Counted from the stretch's first letter, positions 22,897-36,221 are shown. The stretch is DNA of 64,000 bases from Paratinospora sagittata (GCA_035771175.1 CM069598.1:10132668-10196667); one strand, 5' to 3'. Program-made: numbers and translations. The notes: generated from the letters alone by a model not told the origin.

Positions 22897-24737
22897 CTAA
22901 CCTTCCCTTGGCTCAATTTGGATTGGCAGTCCCTGAGCAGGAACTGGCATAGGATCCCTACTAAAACTATCATCCTTGCAAGCTAACTTCCATCTGAACT
23001 TTGTGATCAAGTAGTGAATAGTAACAAGGGTCTCAAGCTTTGCAAACTCATACCCTGGACAGATCCTTGTTCCTCCTCCAAATGCAACAAAGCAGTAAGG
23101 TGGTACTGTCGATTGGTTCTCAAAGCGGTTCGGGTCAAATTTCTGTGGCTCCGGGAAGATACTCTCGTTCTGGTGTGTCAAGTGTGAAAGCCAAAATAGC
23201 TGCAACCAAATAAGGATTCAAATCATTCAACATATATAGAACGCAATTTAGAAGAGTTAATTATTGAGAATCTCTACTTATATGGATTGGATTCCATCAG
23301 AAAACTTACTTTCCATCCTTTTGGTATCAGGTAGCCGCCGTACTCGACATCTTTCAAGGCGGTTTTGAAGCTACCAAACACAGGAGGAATCAGCCTTAGT
23401 GTCTCCATTGCTACCCTCCATGTGTATTTCATCTTAAGAAGATCTTCCCATGTAAGCCGCTCTCCTGGGGCCTTGCTCTTGGCTATCTTATCTTGTTCTG
23501 CATCAAAAAGTAGAATCAGGACATAGCTAGATAGTACTAGAGGGATCAAGGGATCTGAGTTTGGTGACCCTAGAACTCAGAAAATTGTAAAAATATGCAA
23601 CCTAAATTACCTTCAAGAACAGCAGCATATATAGCAGGATCCTTCGCAAAAAGGCGAACCATGAAAGTAATAAGGATAGATGAAGTATCATGTCCAGCAA
23701 CCATTATAAGCATGATGTTATCAATCATTTCATCCTCAGATAGTAGCTCTCTATTGTTTTCATCGCGGATGCTAAGCAGGCAAGTAATTAGGTCATCGTG
23801 AGGAGCAGCGCGTTTTTCTTGAAGTGCCAGCCTCTTTTCTTTTAACAACTCCTTGATCATAACTTTAGTCACTTCCCTAGATTGGAGGCTTTCACGGAAG
23901 CGTGTAAACGGAAAGTTTAATGGGATTGACCACATTCCCTTCATCATACTTTTGAAGTGCTCAATAAATTTCTCTCTTCTTTCTCCTTTTTTTTCTACTC
24001 CAAACAAGAGATTGCAAATTATGTCAAAAGAGAGGACTTTCGACAGCGGTAGCACCTGCATGTGTCATTTAGCATAGAAATTCATGAGTTTACTTACTTC
24101 ACCGACAGTTAAGTTAGTTTGTTTAGTTTACTTTCTATGATTAGTATCATCATCTATATATGTCCATCTAAAATAAATATTGATAAATACCATATATACC
24201 AACCTCGACGGTTTGATTCCTATACCAGTACACCTGGAGGTGATTCTTGACTTCATCATCCATCTTACCAACATACTGCTTTAAAACTTCTGGCTTTAAG
24301 AAAGACACAAGCGCGCCCCTGACACGCTTGTGATCATCTCCTCTCAGTTCCATTAAATTCCGGTCACCCAATATTTTCCGAAGCGACGTTGGTTGCTGAT
24401 TACCTAGTGTACTGCTATCAGCTGTGAATAGGAATTTGTTTGCAGCTTGCCCATACATAAGAACAGTTGGGGTTCCAAGGACATTGAGCTTCGATATTGG
24501 ACCGTATTTATCGATCCTTTCTTGGACCCAACTTTCAGCTCTGTTTGCTCTCATGGCTTTAAGAAAGCCTATGCTTTGGCCTAGGAAGGGGATCCCCATT
24601 GACCCTGGTGGCAGCTTCTTGGATTGTCTTTTCCTAGTTAGGAGAAGACAAATGGAAATACATACAAGGAAAGTGAAGATTATTGCAGGATCCATGAGAG
24701 ATGAAATAAGAGAAGAGCTTGAAGAAGGTTGAGTCAT
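22897..24737 (-). CDS. Cytochrome P450, CYP85 clan (CYP716/CYP728-like), copy 1
   Basis: Four exons in frame: 24737-24204, 24055-23611, 23497-23310 and 23199-22897 (1470 nt, 489 aa). An N-terminal membrane anchor (about residues 15-38) is followed by the proline-rich hinge [15 protein letters not shown]. The I-helix AGHDTSS is at about 298, the K-helix ETLR at about 358, FDPNRFEN follows, and the heme loop [14 protein letters not shown] has its Cys ligand at about 436. The enzyme is an ER-bound heme monooxygenase using NADPH-P450 reductase. Members of this clan oxidise triterpenes, diterpenes and steroids; the substrate is not deducible here. It heads a minus-strand tandem array, and the exon 2/3 and 3/4 borders match copy 2 exactly. 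The start at 24737 gives MTQPSSSSS; an inner ATG at 24695 (MDPAIIFTF) is equally plausible. No lesion is seen. Confidence 0.93.
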
Positions 24738-27037
24738 TCTGGTAAGAAAATTAAACACTCTCCTTTAATCTCTTTGCTGCTTTTGCTTCAAGTTTTATGA
24801 TGTAATTCTCCTGCACAGTTTATGTGTAAACATTAGGTACCCATTTGAATGATTATATGTTTGTCCTAATTGATGAACTTAATCTATTAAAATGAATCTT
24901 GAAAATATAGTTGTTTAGACCATGACTTATGCCATTCACATCAGATATGGTAGTTGTGCTTGATGCTTGGAGTACTGCCGGTACTCATAACTATCTATTG
25001 TTTTTCTCTTTGTTTTAATATAAGTTACTTTGTTTCTGCTCAAAAACTCATGCCACATTCATTAAAATAGAAATGCATTACCAAAAATTTTGGGAAAATA
25101 TGTTGGAAACACGAGCATTCACTTTTATTACTAGAGGGTGGGAGAGATTAATGAACGATCTGATTCCTCCCCAAAGTATGATAATCTACTCTTCAAATGT
25201 CACTTTATCATTTTCCTTCGCCCCCAATTGTTGTTGGATCTAGTCGAATCAAAAAATAAACGCATGATTCAAGGTAATCCAACGACACTGAAGGGACATA
25301 ATGTCAAAAGATGAAAATGATAGATGAAGATCAGGTAGAGACTAAAATGGAATCAGGCCGTCAAGAGCAATGTTGGGAAAGATAAGATTGGAGATTTAAT
25401 TTGAACCATTTGAAAAAAGAAGTGCAAGAAAAAGCGATGTTGCTGACTTTTCTTCTTGTTAGTTGTTAGTGACTAACTAACATAGACCATAAAGAAAGGA
25501 AGAAGAAGAACCCACCAACTCACCGGCAGTGAAGAAGATTGAAGAAAAGGGAGAAACAGACAGCAGTATCTTCGCACCTACGCAGAGCCCCAGAGAAAAT
25601 TATAACACATTCAGCACTCGGAATCCTTATCTCATTCTACCCCATAAAGTTTATCAACAATCACTCTGCTTGAGGTCTTCTGACATGAAGCAATTCAGCA
25701 ACTTTGTCGTTTAATAATCATAGAATTATAATAGACATTTTGTGCTTGGCCCAAAACGAAAAAATAAAAAATAAAAAATAAAAAATAAAAAAATAGGTGT
25801 TTTTCACGTGAAGATCCGACACCTGGTCAGATAGTGACGTTTTTTATTTATTTATTTATTATTATTACCCATAACCAATGGCTACCCTTAATTTCTTACT
25901 GGGCAATTACCACTATTAGTTTGGAAAATGCTTAATCACAAACAAAAAAAAAATAAAAAATTGAGTTATAATCAGTAATATTTGTCGGTAGTTTATATCA
26001 AAAGAAACAAAACCTTTTGGAGCAACAATAATGGACTACTCTGCTCAACAATAATTGCTAACTAGTCTTCAAAAATAATAATATTGAAAAAAAGTAGTCT
26101 ACAGAAAATAATAATGAGACAGTTCACCAACCATATAATCTTTATATTTTGTTTCTTGTTTTATTGTGCTTTGTTTATTTTATTGAAAACGATTCTCTCT
26201 TAGTTGTCCGATTATAAGAAGGCTAGATACTGTCAAAACTCTCTGTTTTTCTGTGTTATTGCAATAGCAGAGTACAAGGCTATATGAAAATATACCGAAA
26301 ACTATTTTTAGATATCCATGATCTAAGACTATAATTATGATTGACTCTTTAATTGAAAAATTTTATAATAAGATATTTTCTATAAATATCCTGATTAGAA
26401 TTTTCTATATTAACTAATATGACACATAGAACAATGTAAAATTTATTGTTTAAATTATGCTAATTACATTAAATAAAATAGAGTCATTGCACCACGTAAC
26501 TTGCATGTAACGCAGGGTCTGCCTCCCAAAATCATTCAGGGTTTGCATTAAAAATAATATTTATTTATTTATTTATTTATAAAAAAAATATTAATTTATA
26601 TCATTGAAAAATGAAAAAAAAAAAGAAAAGAAGAAGAATAGAGGCGTTTTTAGCAAATGGAAAGAATTAAGAATGTGCCTTGCAGGAAAAATACGTTGTT
26701 CGATTCCAGGGGAAAGAATGTAGATCTTTAGAATCTCTGATCTTGAGAGTACAAAAAAAAAAACAAAAAACAAAATCGAAGATTATGATGGATTCGTGTT
26801 AGGTTAAGTATCTATCAAAGCATTGACCGAGGGACAAAACTGGTATTTAGTAGTTATTACTCGCTGTACAACCAGGCTAACCATGGTTAAGGGAAATTGT
26901 ATTGTACGGACCAAGGCTCAACCTTTTATACAATGGACATGTAGCATAAGACCCCTCTACTGCCTAATTTAGATACCATTTTTTTTTTTTTTTTGAATTT
27001 TAAGAGTACGGTGGTGTGTTATCTTTATCTAGTGCAA
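24738..27037. other. Intergenic region upstream of P450 copy 1
   Basis: AT-rich sequence holding the copy 1 promoter. It contains an (AAAAAT)n-like run at about 25759-25795 and TTTA runs near 25845 and 26561. No gene is recognised. Confidence 0.5.
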
Positions 27038-28810
27038 AGGTATCGTAGTTTTCAGAATTAGTATTTGGATCTTTAATCAATTAATTTATCACAAGTCAAT
27101 CAAATTACAGGTTATTAAAGAGTATATTTTATAATTTTGCCCTTCTCGTTATAACCATATTTCAAATTAGGGTTAAAGTGATTTAAAAAGAGTTAAAATT
27201 AAAAAGTTCTTGACTGACGATCAGATAAATTGGTAATCAATCGGTCAACATGGTAATCGATCGATAACCGATCGGTCAACTCGATCACCAATCGATAATC
27301 GATCGGTCAACTCGATCTTCGATCAATGAGTTTTTGATATATCGTTTGGTCATCGGTGATCAAAAAGTCAATTAAACCACCCGATGTTGTAGATATTTTC
27401 TTTTTCTTTTCAACGCATGTTGAATTACTCAAATCAAAGTTAAAACGAAAAAGTTATGGTCATTTGAAATTTGATCGATTGGTCACTGATGGGTCAACTC
27501 GTTGACCGATTGGTAATTTTTTGGTCTACTCGGTGACCGATCGGTGATTTTTTGGTTTACTCGGTGATTGATCGGTAATTTTTGAGTCAATTCGGAAACC
27601 GATCGGTGATTTTTCGGTATATCGTTTGATCGATCGATAAGAAAACTTCAAATGGTCATAACTTTTTCGTTTTAACTCCGATTTGAATGATTCAATATGC
27701 GTTGTAAAGATGAAGAAAATATCTACAAATCAAGGTGCTTTTAGTGACTTTTTGATCATCAGTGATCGGTCCGGTGGCTATTAAATGCTTAATATATATA
27801 AAATCATCGATTTTCGATCACCGGTGACCGATCCCCAGATATCAGAAAATCAGTTAAACCACCCGATCTTGTAGATCTTTTTTTTCTCTTTTCAATGCAT
27901 GTTGAATCACTCAAATCCGAGTTAAAACGAAAAAGTAATGGTCATTTAAAATTTACATATCGATGGGTCACCGATGGGTCAACTCGGTGACCGATCAGTG
28001 ATTTTTTGGTCAACTCGGTAACTGATAAGTGATTTTTAGGTATATCGTTTTACCGATCGATAAGAAAACTTTAAATAGTCATAAATTTTTCGTTTGAACT
28101 CCAATTTGAGTGATTTAACATGCGTTAGAAAGAAGAAGAAAAGACCTACAACACATAGTAGTTTAACTGATTTTTTGATCACCGGGGAATGGTCACTGGT
28201 AACCAAAAAGTCACTTAATGCACCTTGATTTGTAAATCTTTTCTTCCTCTTTTCAATGCATCTTGAATCAATCAAATCGTAGTTAAAACGAAAAAGTTAT
28301 GACCATTTAAAGTTTTCTTATCGATCGGTCAAACGATATACCAAAAAATCATTGATCGGTCACCGAGTTGACCCAAAAATTATTGATCGGTTATCGAGTT
28401 GACCCATCGATGACCAATCAATATGCAAACTTCAAATGATCATAATTTTTTTGTTTTAACTCTCATTTGAATGATTCAACATGCGTTGGAAAGAGGAAGC
28501 GAAGATCAACAAATCCAGGTGCTTTAAATGACTTTTTGGTCATCGGTGACCAAACGATATATCGAAAACTCACCGATCGGTTACCGAGTTGACCGATAGG
28601 TCATTGATCAATTATTGATTTTTCTGATTGCCGGTCAAGAACTTTTTAATTTCAACTCCTTTTAAATCACTTTAACCCTAATTTAAAATATGGCTATAAT
28701 GAAAAGGGCAAAATGTTTAAATACACTTTTTGACAACCTGTAATTTGATTGACTTGTAACAAGTTGATTGATTGAAGACCCAAATGTTAATTTTGAAAAC
28801 TATGGGACCT
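27038..28810. mobile_element. Fold-back (long inverted repeat) element
   Basis: The left end from 27038 and the right end back from 28810 are reverse complements over several hundred bases. For example ACAAGTCAATCAAATTACAG near 27092 returns inverted near 28745, and AGGGTTAAAGTGATTTAAAA near 27171 returns near 28669. The similarity continues toward the centre near 27925, so most of the element is arm. The arms are built of repeated modules: GACCGATCGGTGATTTTT-type units, and a unit ending AAAACGAAAAAGTTATGGTC that recurs in both orientations. No transposase frame is present. This fits a non-autonomous fold-back or MULE-type DNA element. A target duplication was not found, so the ends are approximate. 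Confidence 0.7.
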
Positions 28811-28924
28811 AAAAATCCCTTTTTTTTAAGGTACAATTAGTTGTCATTCTTTTAATTGAATTATATAGTCTTGTGTCACATTTTCTTTTCTTTTTGTCAA
28901 GCTTTATTTGTTACATTATCTTAT

Positions 28925-29085
28925 CGTCAACATGGAATCGGTGCGGTTGGTAAGATTTCAGGTTCGACTCTTACGCCACAAGGGGGGTTAATAGATCAAG
29001 AATGAGCCTGACACTTCTCCAAAAGTGCAGTACGGTAATGAGACTGGTTATACAACTATCTACTAATGTTGTTTCTTCTAAAAAA
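28925..29085 (+). mobile_element. SINE (Au-like), same family as 14079-14273
   Basis: Carries a box B-like CAGGTTCGACTCTTACGCC near 28960. Its 3' half (GTGCAGTACGGTAATGAGAC) is shared with the SINE at 14 kb, and it ends in GTTGTTTCTTCTAAAAAAA. Target duplications are unclear, so the limits are approximate. Confidence 0.55.
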
Positions 29086-30267
29086 ATACATTGGATCATC
29101 GCACACATACAAATTGCTCTAAATCATTAAATAAAAATAATGGTGGTCACGAGGAACAAATATCCACGTCAAGGCTCAATTCCTCCTCTCATATGAGGGT
29201 GAGAATATTTGAACCATTCATCTGATATTAAGGGAAGTAGATGTCTAATTGAATGAGTTACCGGTTATTGACCATAAATGTCACCTTGTAAAACGTAAAA
29301 ATTACTCTCCTTATCCTTTGTGGTTATAATTTATAAAATAAATTATAAATGAGAATCCAAGGTTTTATATTTATATTTTAATTATACAAGGTCTTTTTTT
29401 ACAAGAAATAATAGAGGTGTAATGCCTTTTTTGTACATATCTTTGTAGATGTGTTACAAGTTTTAGATTTTATTTCTTTGTATCATTGTTTATATATTTA
29501 GTTGTTTTAATTTATGTTTTACAACCAAATTAGGCATAATAATCATCTAATGGACAAATTTATTTATTTATTTTTTTGAAACCCTAATGGACAAAATTAA
29601 TGGCCATATTATTGACTATTTCAATTTAGGTGAATATGTTTAACAGCCATTGAGAGACATTGAGTATAAAATGCAACATATCTTCAATAGTCATTCTTCA
29701 TGTCTCAATACAAAAATTATTATGTACAAGTTAGCAAATCTGTGTGGTTTTGTATTGTCTCTATAATTTAAATAAAATAACAATTTACAATTATATAATT
29801 ACTTATAATAATAATAATAATTCCTGATATTATGTACAATATATAATTTATAAAAATAATAAAAATTATATAATAAGTCTAATAACTAATAAAACTTTCA
29901 TAAAGTATTTATGAAAAATAAATATTTGAATCCAAGTTATATATGTATATAGGTAGACACGTTGGGAAGGAGGTGATTAATATGAATAGGAGGAAAGAAA
30001 GAAATTAATTGAAATATTTGAGTCAAAGTTATTTGATGCGTGTCATTTTGTATAAATATAATTTAAAAAAGTTATACTAAAAAATATAAATTTTATCTAT
30101 TATATATTTTCTCGTATATTAATATTGATATGAGTAGAATCACAATCTTAACTTTGAATAAAAAATACACCAATTTAAAAAAGGGTTAAAGAAAGATAAA
30201 ATGCTTAGTCAAATACAAAGAAATATAAAATGAGTAGCCCGGGGAGAAATAGATACAGAGAGGTTTT
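29086..30267. other. Intergenic AT-rich spacer
   Basis: No gene or defined repeat is recognised. Confidence 0.45.
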
Positions 30268-30340
30268 CTTGATGGGTTGATTTTGGCTAGGAAGCCCTCT
30301 GGCATTGGATCCCTGCTGAAGGCACCGCTATCTTCTTAGC
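30268..30340 (-). pseudogene. Relic of a P450 last exon
   Basis: Read on the minus strand this segment encodes DSGAFSRDPMP, matching the [12 protein letters not shown] block that ends both intact P450s, and then diverges. No heme loop or upstream exon accompanies it. It is probably what remains of another tandem copy between copies 1 and 2. Confidence 0.45.
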
Positions 30341-30553
30341 AAGCGAGTGACTGAGAGAAAACGGCTTTAGCGCAACAATTGAGTAAAACAATAGCTTGTC
30401 CAATGTATAGAATTAATATATCTTCATGGATATCACTTGATAGAAAGATATGTTTTACACATCCACAACTTATATTATTAGCTTTCAAGTAAAACAATGT
30501 TCCAAGCCTTTTAGTACTTCTTGCTAGGCTGACAGCCTGAGTGATATCAATTT

Positions 30554-32862
30554 CTAACTTTCCTTTGGCTCAATTTGGATTGGCAGTCCCTGAGCAGGGA
30601 CTGGCATTGGATCCCTACTAAAACTATCATCCTTGCAACATAACTTCCATCTGAACTTTGTGATCAAGTAGTGAATAGTAACAAGGGACTCAATCTTTGC
30701 AAACTCATAGCCTGGACAGATCCTTGCTCCTCCTCCAAATGCAACAAAGCAAAAAGGCGGTACTGATGATTGGTTCTCGAATCGGGCCGGATCAAACTTC
30801 TGTGGCTCCGGGAAGATACTCTCATTCTGGTGTGTCAAGTTTGCGGCCCAAAATATCTGCAAATCAGGAATTCAACATGGTGAAGTGTAAGTTAGCAAAC
30901 TAAGTGTAATGAAAATAGATATGTTAAGATGGATATGTGGTAAAATATTAAAAGCTAGAGTTAAAATTAAACGTATTTGAAAAATGGTAGGAGTAGCCCC
31001 AGTTGAAGATAAAATGCGAAAAAATTAATTAAGGTGGTTTGGATATATACAATGAAGACCTTTAGATGCTCAAATTAGAAAGAGGGACCTATATATTAAC
31101 AATCTACGACAATGATAGATGTAGAGGAAGAACTAAAATAATATAAATAGGAATAATTAAGAAAGATATAACTACTAGTAATTTAAATCTCAACTTAATC
31201 CTTGATAGAGTGGAACGAAAGAAGCAAAGTCATGTAGCCAACCCTATGTTGTTGGAAAAAGGCTTAATTTAGTCTAGTAGGAAACGGAGTGGAATGTATT
31301 TGCAAAAGTAGTGTGTGTAGAGCCATGATCTTTAGGCCAATAGGATTAGAATCTTTAGACAAATAGCTATTGAAAACTTAAATGGCTTCATTAACTTACT
31401 TTCCATCCTTTTGGTATCAGGTAGCCACCGTACTCGACATCCTTCAAGGTGGTTCTAAAGCTACCAAACACAGGAGGAAACAACCTTAGTGTTTCCATTG
31501 CTACCCTCCATGTGTATTTCATCTTACTAAGGTCATCCCATGAGAGCAGCTCCCCTGAGGCCTTGCCCTTGGCTATCATCTCTTGTTCTGCATAAAAAAC
31601 ACGACAAATTGCTAGTTGTACTCGCATACCCTTAAGAATCAGGACATAGTACTACTCAAGGTATCACAGTTGGTGACAATACAAGTCAGAAACTTGCAAA
31701 ATATGCAACCAAAATTACCATGTAGAACAGCATCATAAACAATAGGATCCTTGGCGAGGAGGCGAATCAGGAAAGTAATAAGGACAGATGATGTATCATG
31801 TCCAGCAGACATTATAAGCCTGATATTGTCAACAATTTCCTCCTCAGAAAGTACCTCTGCATTGTCTTCACCGCGGATGCTAAGCAAGCAAGTAATGAGA
31901 TCGTTGTGAGGAGAAGAGTGACATTGCTCAATTGCCAGCCTCTTTTCTTGTATCAAATCCTTTATCATAATTTTAGCCCTTTGGCTAGCTTGAAGGCTAC
32001 CGTTGTAGCGTGTAAATGGAAAATTTATTGGGATTGACCACATTCCCTTCATCATCTTATGAAAGCAGTCAACAAATCTCTCTCTTCTTGCTCCTCTTTC
32101 TATCCCAAACAAGAGAGAGGAAATTATGTCAAAAGTGAGGCTCTTCATCAGTGGCAGCACCTGTGTCATTAGCACAGAAGTTCAGGAGTTCACTGACAGT
32201 TCAAGTTAGTTTATTTAGTTTCTATATTATGAACAAATGTTCTTATCTTTTTTACCCGAATTCTACAAATAATCATCTACGCCCATCTGAAATATTGATA
32301 TCCAAGATCAAATTTACAGGAAATTTGGTGAATGATACTATACCGTGACGGTTTGCTTCCCATGCCAGTGCATCTCAAGGTGAGTTTTGATCTCTTCATC
32401 CATCTTACTTACATACTGCTTTAAAACTTCTGGCTTTAAGAAAGACACAAGTGCGCCCCTGACACGTTTGTGATCGTCTCCTCTCAGTTCTAGTAAATTC
32501 CGGCTACCTAGTATTTTCTGAATGGACTTTGGTTGGTGATTACCAAGAATATTGCTATCGCTTGTAAATAGAAATTTGTTCGCAGCTTGCCCATATATAA
32601 GAACAGTTGGGGTTCCAAAGACGTTGAGCTTTGATATTGGACCATATTTCTTGATCCTTTCTTGGACCCAATTTTCAGCTCTGTTTGCTCTCATGGCCCC
32701 AAGAAAGCTTAGGCTTTGGCCTATGATAGGGATCCCTAGTGACCCAGGAGGGAGCTTCCTAGATTGTCTTCTCCTAGTTAGAAGAATCAAAATGGGAAAA
32801 ATTAGAAGGAAAGTGAAGAATATTGCAGGACTCATGAGAGAAAAGCTTGAACGTAGAATCAT
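30554..32862 (-). CDS. Cytochrome P450, CYP85 clan (CYP716/CYP728-like), copy 2
   Basis: Four exons in frame: 32862-32344, 32160-31719, 31587-31400 and 30856-30554 (1452 nt, 483 aa). It has an N-terminal anchor, the hinge KLPPGSLGIPIIGQS, an I-helix SAGHDTSS, ETLR, FDPARFEN and the heme loop [14 protein letters not shown] with Cys at about 430. Exons 3 and 4 have exactly the copy 1 lengths (188 and 303 nt), and protein similarity is very high, so the two arose by tandem duplication. Expected role: ER membrane monooxygenase of specialised terpenoid or steroid metabolism, substrate unknown. The start is the ATG at 32862; an inner ATG at 32835 is possible. Intron 3 holds a LINE fragment but the splice sites are intact. 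No lesion is seen. Confidence 0.93.
30916..31270 (+). mobile_element. LINE 3' fragment in intron 3 of P450 copy 2
   Basis: The plus strand holds a broken reverse-transcriptase tail: VGVAPVEDKMRKN, a stop, then LRWFGYIQ, and an end resembling VANPMLLEKG. The same stretch recurs inverted in the FAX intron near 55722-56250, and part of it near 62455-62530. It is a decayed non-LTR element. Confidence 0.6.
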
Positions 32863-33966
32863 TTTGGTAAGATAACACACACTCTCTTTGCTGTTTTTGC
32901 CAAGCAATAATGCTCTTAAGATATATCTGTTTGATCAAATGTTACTGTCATTCACTCGTTGTTTTGTCCATCCCATAGCTGGTTCTTAAATCCTGAACTT
33001 GTCTTACCTGCACAGCTTATGTGAAATGAAAGCATTGTAAACTATCAGTTAGAATTTGATGAGGTTGGAATATATTTTCATCTTAAATGTCTAGATGCTT
33101 TGGAAAGTATGGACAAATTAGACTTGGGATTATCAAGGGAAATCTCTAATGAAGTCATGCCAAGTGATGTTGAAGTATCGAGGCTGCATGGATGTTACAT
33201 CAAAAGATACCAAAATGGTTAGTTTATTTCAGTTAAGAACTATTGATTGATAAATATTAGGTGATCATTTGATTATACGTTTGTCTTAATTGATAAAATT
33301 GATTCTATCGTATAATCATTATTACGACTGAATCAAAAAATGAATCTTCAAAATAGGTGTTGACATGTAGTAGATAACAAGCATAGAAGTTCATGCCCAT
33401 CAGATAGCTAGAATAAGAAAGCCAATGTTTTAAGACATAATTCTACAGTTCTTGTAATAGATCAAATCAATGACCTTGTTGAACAATCCCCTCCTGTTTT
33501 CATTCATTTTCCTTCTCAAATAGAAATTTACAACACCTAAAATCGTATAAATTAGGGGCGCACACACACACACACACTTCCACATTCTACAAAGTGGTTC
33601 CTAGTGGGAAAAAACCACCATAACTACTTTCCCTCGATCCAAATATACAAAATATATAAAAACAAAAAGTGCGCGTAATCAGAAAAGATTGATTGGTAGT
33701 AGTTAAGCTTCATGTTGTTATTGGCATTGGCAAAAGCAGGAGTCTCTTGTAGTGGGTACACCCTTTTAAAAAAAAAAATTCAATAGTTTTTTAATTTATT
33801 TACATTAAAAATAGGTATATATGAGATAAAACATTTAGTCATTATTGTTTGTGTTATATTTATGCATAGATCTCAAATTGGGTTTTTACTAGCATTTTAT
33901 GATTGTAATCAAACACACTCTTAAAAAAGAATACTAGAAAAGACAGAAAGTTTCTTCCTTCCTTAC
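32863..33966. other. Spacer between P450 copy 2 and the P450 pseudogene
   Basis: Holds the copy 2 promoter and a (CA)n microsatellite at 33561-33577. The last exon of the pseudogene should lie here, but no trace of the heme loop is seen. Confidence 0.55.
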
Positions 33967-34891
33967 TTGCCATCCTTTGGGTATTAAGTATCCTCCATAC
34001 TCAACGTCCTTCAGGGTCTTTCTGAATCCACCAAACACTGGAGGGAAGATCCTTAGAGTCTCCAAAGCTACCCTCCATGTGTACTTCATCTTGGTTATAT
34101 CATCCCATGTTAGAAGCTCTTCTGGGTCCTTGCTCTTAGCTATCTCTTCTTGCTCTGCTATCTCTTCTAATACAGATCTAAAGTATTTCCATGGTTATTA
34201 TTTTTTCCACCCTAGAATTAGAAATCTAATGGGAGATAAATTATTATATCAAAGAAAACAGAACCATTAAGAAGTAGTACATGGTTAAGGTTTCAATTCT
34301 AGGAATATAATACTGCGTAACTATTCAAATGGTTTATCATCTTACTAAGTTACCCTCTTTTAGGTAACAAAATTTCAATGAAAATATTAGGATTCATATG
34401 TACAACAGATTGAAAAGATTTGCCAATATTTTGTAGTAAGAAAGGAGAAAAAGAATTCATCAGCAGCTAGGTGAAGTGCCCAAATGTTGACAATAACAAC
34501 TTAACAAGTTTTTAGAGCAAGAGAAAATAATGATCATATATACCATGAAGCATGGCAGCATAAACATTGGGATCATTGGCAAGAAGATGAACAAGGAATG
34601 TAATGAGGACCGATGATGTGTCGTGCCCAGCAACCATGACAAGGATGACATTGTCCACAATCTCCTTCTCAGATACTACTGATGCACCATTCTCATCTCG
34701 GATGCTAAGCAAGCAAGTGATTAGATCTTGCTGAGCAGTAACCTGGCCTTGCTCTAGAGCCACTCTCTTCTCACTTACAATGGTTTTCACCATGTTTTGG
34801 ATCCTTACGCTTGCTCGGATGCTGTGGTTAAAGCGCGTTAAATGTAAGTTTACAGGAATAGACCACATTCCCTCTATCATTTGCTGGAAAC

Positions 34892-35278
34892 TGTTGGCGT
34901 GAGTTGTAATAAATTGGTAGATGGGAGAAATTATAGGAAGAGGGATGGGAAGAAATCATTTCCTTATCACGAGTGCATGATTATAGGAACTGGATTTGTA
35001 TATTGGTAGATGGGAGAAATTATAGGAAGAGGGATGGAAAGAAATCATTTCCTTATCACGAGTGCATGATTATAGGTAGGAACCGGATTTGTATATTGGC
35101 AGATGGGAGAAATTATAGGAAGAGGGATGAAAATAAATCATTTCCTTCTCACGAGTGCATGATTATAGGAACCGGATTTGTATAGCCAAAAATAGAAGAT
35201 TTATTCTAATCTTATATATTTGTAACTAACGATTATGAAAATAATTATAAATGAAATACAGAGGAAATATTTTTGACA
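34892..35278 (+). repeat. 5' LTR of Copia 1 with three internal tandem repeats
   Basis: 387 bp. It carries three tandem units of about 89-93 bp, each starting TTGGTAGATGGGAGAAATTA or a close variant, at about 34914, 35003 and 35096. Confidence 0.92.
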
Positions 35279-35358
35279 TGGTATCAGAGCCCAATCCTAG
35301 GCCTGGCTCTTCTCCTTCCCAAAAATCCTACTACTTGCAGTTAGTTACCTCCCCAACC

Positions 35359-36078
35359 ATGTCATCGGGCTCTGATACAGAGCACCACACTGGTGCATCT
35401 CAGCCTGATTCCATGTTTACTGAATTCACCACAAAAATCACTGAAGCTCTTAGCAAAGTCCAAACACCAACCCTGTCCACCGAACCCCCTGCTGCTCCGA
35501 TTGGCATCAATTTGGACGACACCAACTATGCCCTCTGGTCCCAAGTTGTCGAGATGTATATCTCTGGCAAAGACAAGTTGGGATATATCAATGGCGATCT
35601 CCCACAACCACCGACGACGAATCCTTCCTTTCGCAAATGGCTCACCGACAATGCCATTGTCAAAGGTTGGCTAATTAATTCAATGGATTCCTCTTTGATC
35701 GGGAATTTCATTCGGTTTCTTAGTGCTAAAATGGTGTGGGACTTCATTGCTACCACCTATTTTGATGGTAGCGATACGTCTCAGGTATATGACCTTCGAC
35801 GTCGTGTAACGCAGCTTAAACAAGCTGGAGGCTCCCTGGAGCAATACTATAACGACCTTCAAGGATTATGGCGTGAGATTGACTTCCGGCATCCTAATCC
35901 AATGGAGTGTGCAGTTGATATTCACAAGTACAATACTATCCTTCAAGAAGACCGGGTGTACGTTTTCTTGGATGGCCTTGACGACCGACTAGACAAGATC
36001 AGGGGCGATGTGCTGCAACTTCGTCCATTCCCTACTGCCGAGCAAGCATATGCTCAGGTTCACCGTGAAGCAATTTGA
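35359..36078 (+). pseudogene. Copia 1 gag region
   Basis: An open frame starting at the ATG at 35359 and ending in TGA at 36076-36078. It carries the plant Copia gag core (LDDTNYALWSQVVEMYISGK, then VYDLRRRVTQLKQ and VYVFLDGLD). The frame stops just before the expected zinc-knuckle region, which continues in other frames, so gag and pol are separated by lesions. Confidence 0.8.
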
Positions 36079-36221
36079 CAGACGGTTATGATCACTGGCA
36101 ATGCAGAGGTTGTTCCTGGCACTGTTCTCGCCACCAAAGGGCTTCGACTTGGGCTTGCCAATTCCACCCCTCCCATACACAATGGGAAGCAAAAATCTCG
36201 TACGACATCTAAAAGCTTGAA

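Noticed and set aside
27200..28640. Regular repeats reminiscent of a CRISPR array or satellite
   Set aside because: The units vary in spacing and orientation and lie in inverted arms of a plant DNA element; no constant spacer structure exists.
28940..28990. tRNA-like box A and box B
   Set aside because: The sequence does not fold as a full cloverleaf and is followed by a SINE body shared with another locus, so it is a SINE and not a tRNA gene. The same holds for the elements at 1.7 kb and 62.3 kb.
22897..34154. A terpenoid biosynthetic gene cluster
   Set aside because: Only P450 genes are present. PP1, FAX, FAD4 and ASPM neighbours do not belong to such a pathway.
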